Source: Microcaldota archaeon (GTDB taxonomy: Archaea; Micrarchaeota; Micrarchaeia; Micrarchaeales; CABMGC01). From it: a DNA stretch of 5,817 nt. How positions within the stretch are numbered: the first letter of the stretch is position 1; each line of letters opens with the position of its first letter. Location: assembly GCA_021804305.1 (NCBI GenBank), contig JAJZKF010000036.1, positions 1 to 5,817 on the forward strand, read 5' to 3'. The position numbers and the translations under genes were made by a program. Positions 5,562 through 5,817 of this stretch are shown piece after piece. Below the pieces are notes generated by a model that was given only the letters and a program-made list of their open reading frames with translations, did not search any database and was not told where the DNA came from.

Positions 5562-5717
5562 ATGAGCCTAATAAAAATACAAAAGATAATGGGAAACGAG
5601 CTCGCAAAGAGGACCTTCATAACAAGGCCTCCAGAGCCTCCATACGAGCTCTTGCTAAACGACCCCACAGATTCAATATTCATAGGCATAACCCGCAGAT
5701 TCGGAGTGCCATTATGA
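5562..5717 (+). CDS. First 49 codons of a downstream gene, cut by second junction (possible VirB4-like ATPase start)
   Basis: ATG 5562 lies four bases after the stop of paralogue 2, the same spacing as between the two paralogues, so it continues the operon. The genuine part reads MSLIKIQKIMGNELAKRTFI, then TRPPEPPYELLLNDPTDSIF and IGITRRFGVP. It has no TM segment and starts with an amphipathic basic helix. At 5706/5707 the sequence switches to a copy of the ATPase antisense strand, and the frame ends at TGA 5715-5717 two codons after GVP. The observed 51-residue product is therefore artificial. Since the minus-strand ATPase lacks exactly its N-terminus, and this fragment lacks everything else, they may be the two ends of one gene. 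That is inference; an independent gene between the paralogues and the ATPase is possible. Confidence 0.6.
   Translation: MSLIKIQKIMGNELAKRTFITRPPEPPYELLLNDPTDSIFIGITRRFGVPL
5703..5711. other. Second inverted junction, plus-strand gene to ATPase antisense
   Basis: Up to 5706 the plus strand encodes the N-terminal fragment (RRFGVP). From 5707 (tgccattatg) it is identical to 3446 onward, which is the non-coding strand of the VirB4-like gene. Bases tgcc may be microhomology shared by both parents. This switch has the same sense as the one near 3677: plus-strand coding sequence joined to minus-strand ATPase sequence. Confidence 0.85.
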
Positions 5718-5817
5718 ACCCGGCGTTGAGATACGACTGCTCGATGGCCTCCGAGGTGAGCCTCTTCTGCTCCGGGAAGTTTGATATGTCCGTCAATATG
5801 TCAAGGGAGTTCATTAT
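5707..5817 (+). repeat. 111-bp direct repeat, terminal copy at window edge
   Basis: Second copy of 3446-3556 with no mismatch seen by eye. It runs to the final base, so the real shared length may be longer. An exact match with no divergence, one end at a junction and the other at the sequence end, is what an assembly-graph overlap or a loop of 2261 bp would produce. An old biological duplication would normally show drift. Confidence 0.95.

Noticed and set aside
3446..5817. Site-specific inversion (shufflon-like switch) as explanation of the strand change
   Set aside because: The repeats are direct, not inverted. Inverting 3677-5706 would not restore the ATPase because the Walker A part is missing. 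No recombinase gene is visible.
1..5817. CRISPR array, tRNA/rRNA genes, insertion sequence
   Set aside because: No spaced short repeats, cloverleaf-like segments, rRNA-like conserved blocks, transposase motifs or terminal inverted repeats were seen. The only repeat is the 111-bp pair.

Overview
The window looks archaeal. There is a TATA-like promoter ahead of the gene at 3898. Genes are packed with 0-22 nt gaps, Ile is often encoded by ATA, starts include TTG and possibly GTG, and one surface protein carries ten N-glycosylation sequons. Small soluble and membrane proteins grouped around a VirB4-like ATPase suggest a DPANN-type lineage (Micrarchaeota- or ARMAN-like). That placement is inference and no marker gene is present.

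The layout has two blocks on opposite strands. Minus-strand block, read from 3677 down to 1: the C-terminal ~400 residues of a VirB4/HerA-type ATPase (2462-3677); a small helical protein that repeats the ATPase's C-terminal domain (2164-2472); a two-TM protein with a Cys cluster (1792-2163); a coiled-coil plus winged-helix protein (1014-1769); a 52-aa basic protein (846-1004); and a single-TM, heavily sequon-bearing surface protein that runs off the window (1-835). Plus-strand block, 3678 to 5710: the last 44 codons of an acidic-tailed protein X; a promoter region; two neighbouring paralogous two-TM proteins (3898-4731 and 4736-5557), each with a cytosolic-type domain resembling the VirB4 N-terminal region; and a 49-codon start of another gene (5562 on).

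The blocks meet at two abrupt inverted junctions. At about 3677 the ATPase reading frame stops being VirB4-like just before the DPxGEY-type position, and its antisense strand becomes the coherent C-terminus of X. At 5706/5707 the plus-strand gene is cut and the sequence becomes an exact 111-bp direct copy of 3446-3556, ending at the window edge. The simplest reading is a chimeric or graph-looped contig (single-cell MDA or de Bruijn artefact). The native order is then probably one co-directional operon: X - TM paralogue 1 - TM paralogue 2 - VirB4-like ATPase - small helical protein - Cys/TM protein - coiled-coil/wHTH protein - 52-aa protein - surface glycoprotein. A real rearrangement is the alternative.

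Taken together, the genes look like a minimal archaeal type IV secretion- or conjugation-like machine: an ATPase, membrane proteins that may carry a detached VirB4-type N-terminal domain, a possible regulator or scaffold, and an exported glycosylated surface component. Relaxase, VirD4 coupling protein and pilin genes are not visible.
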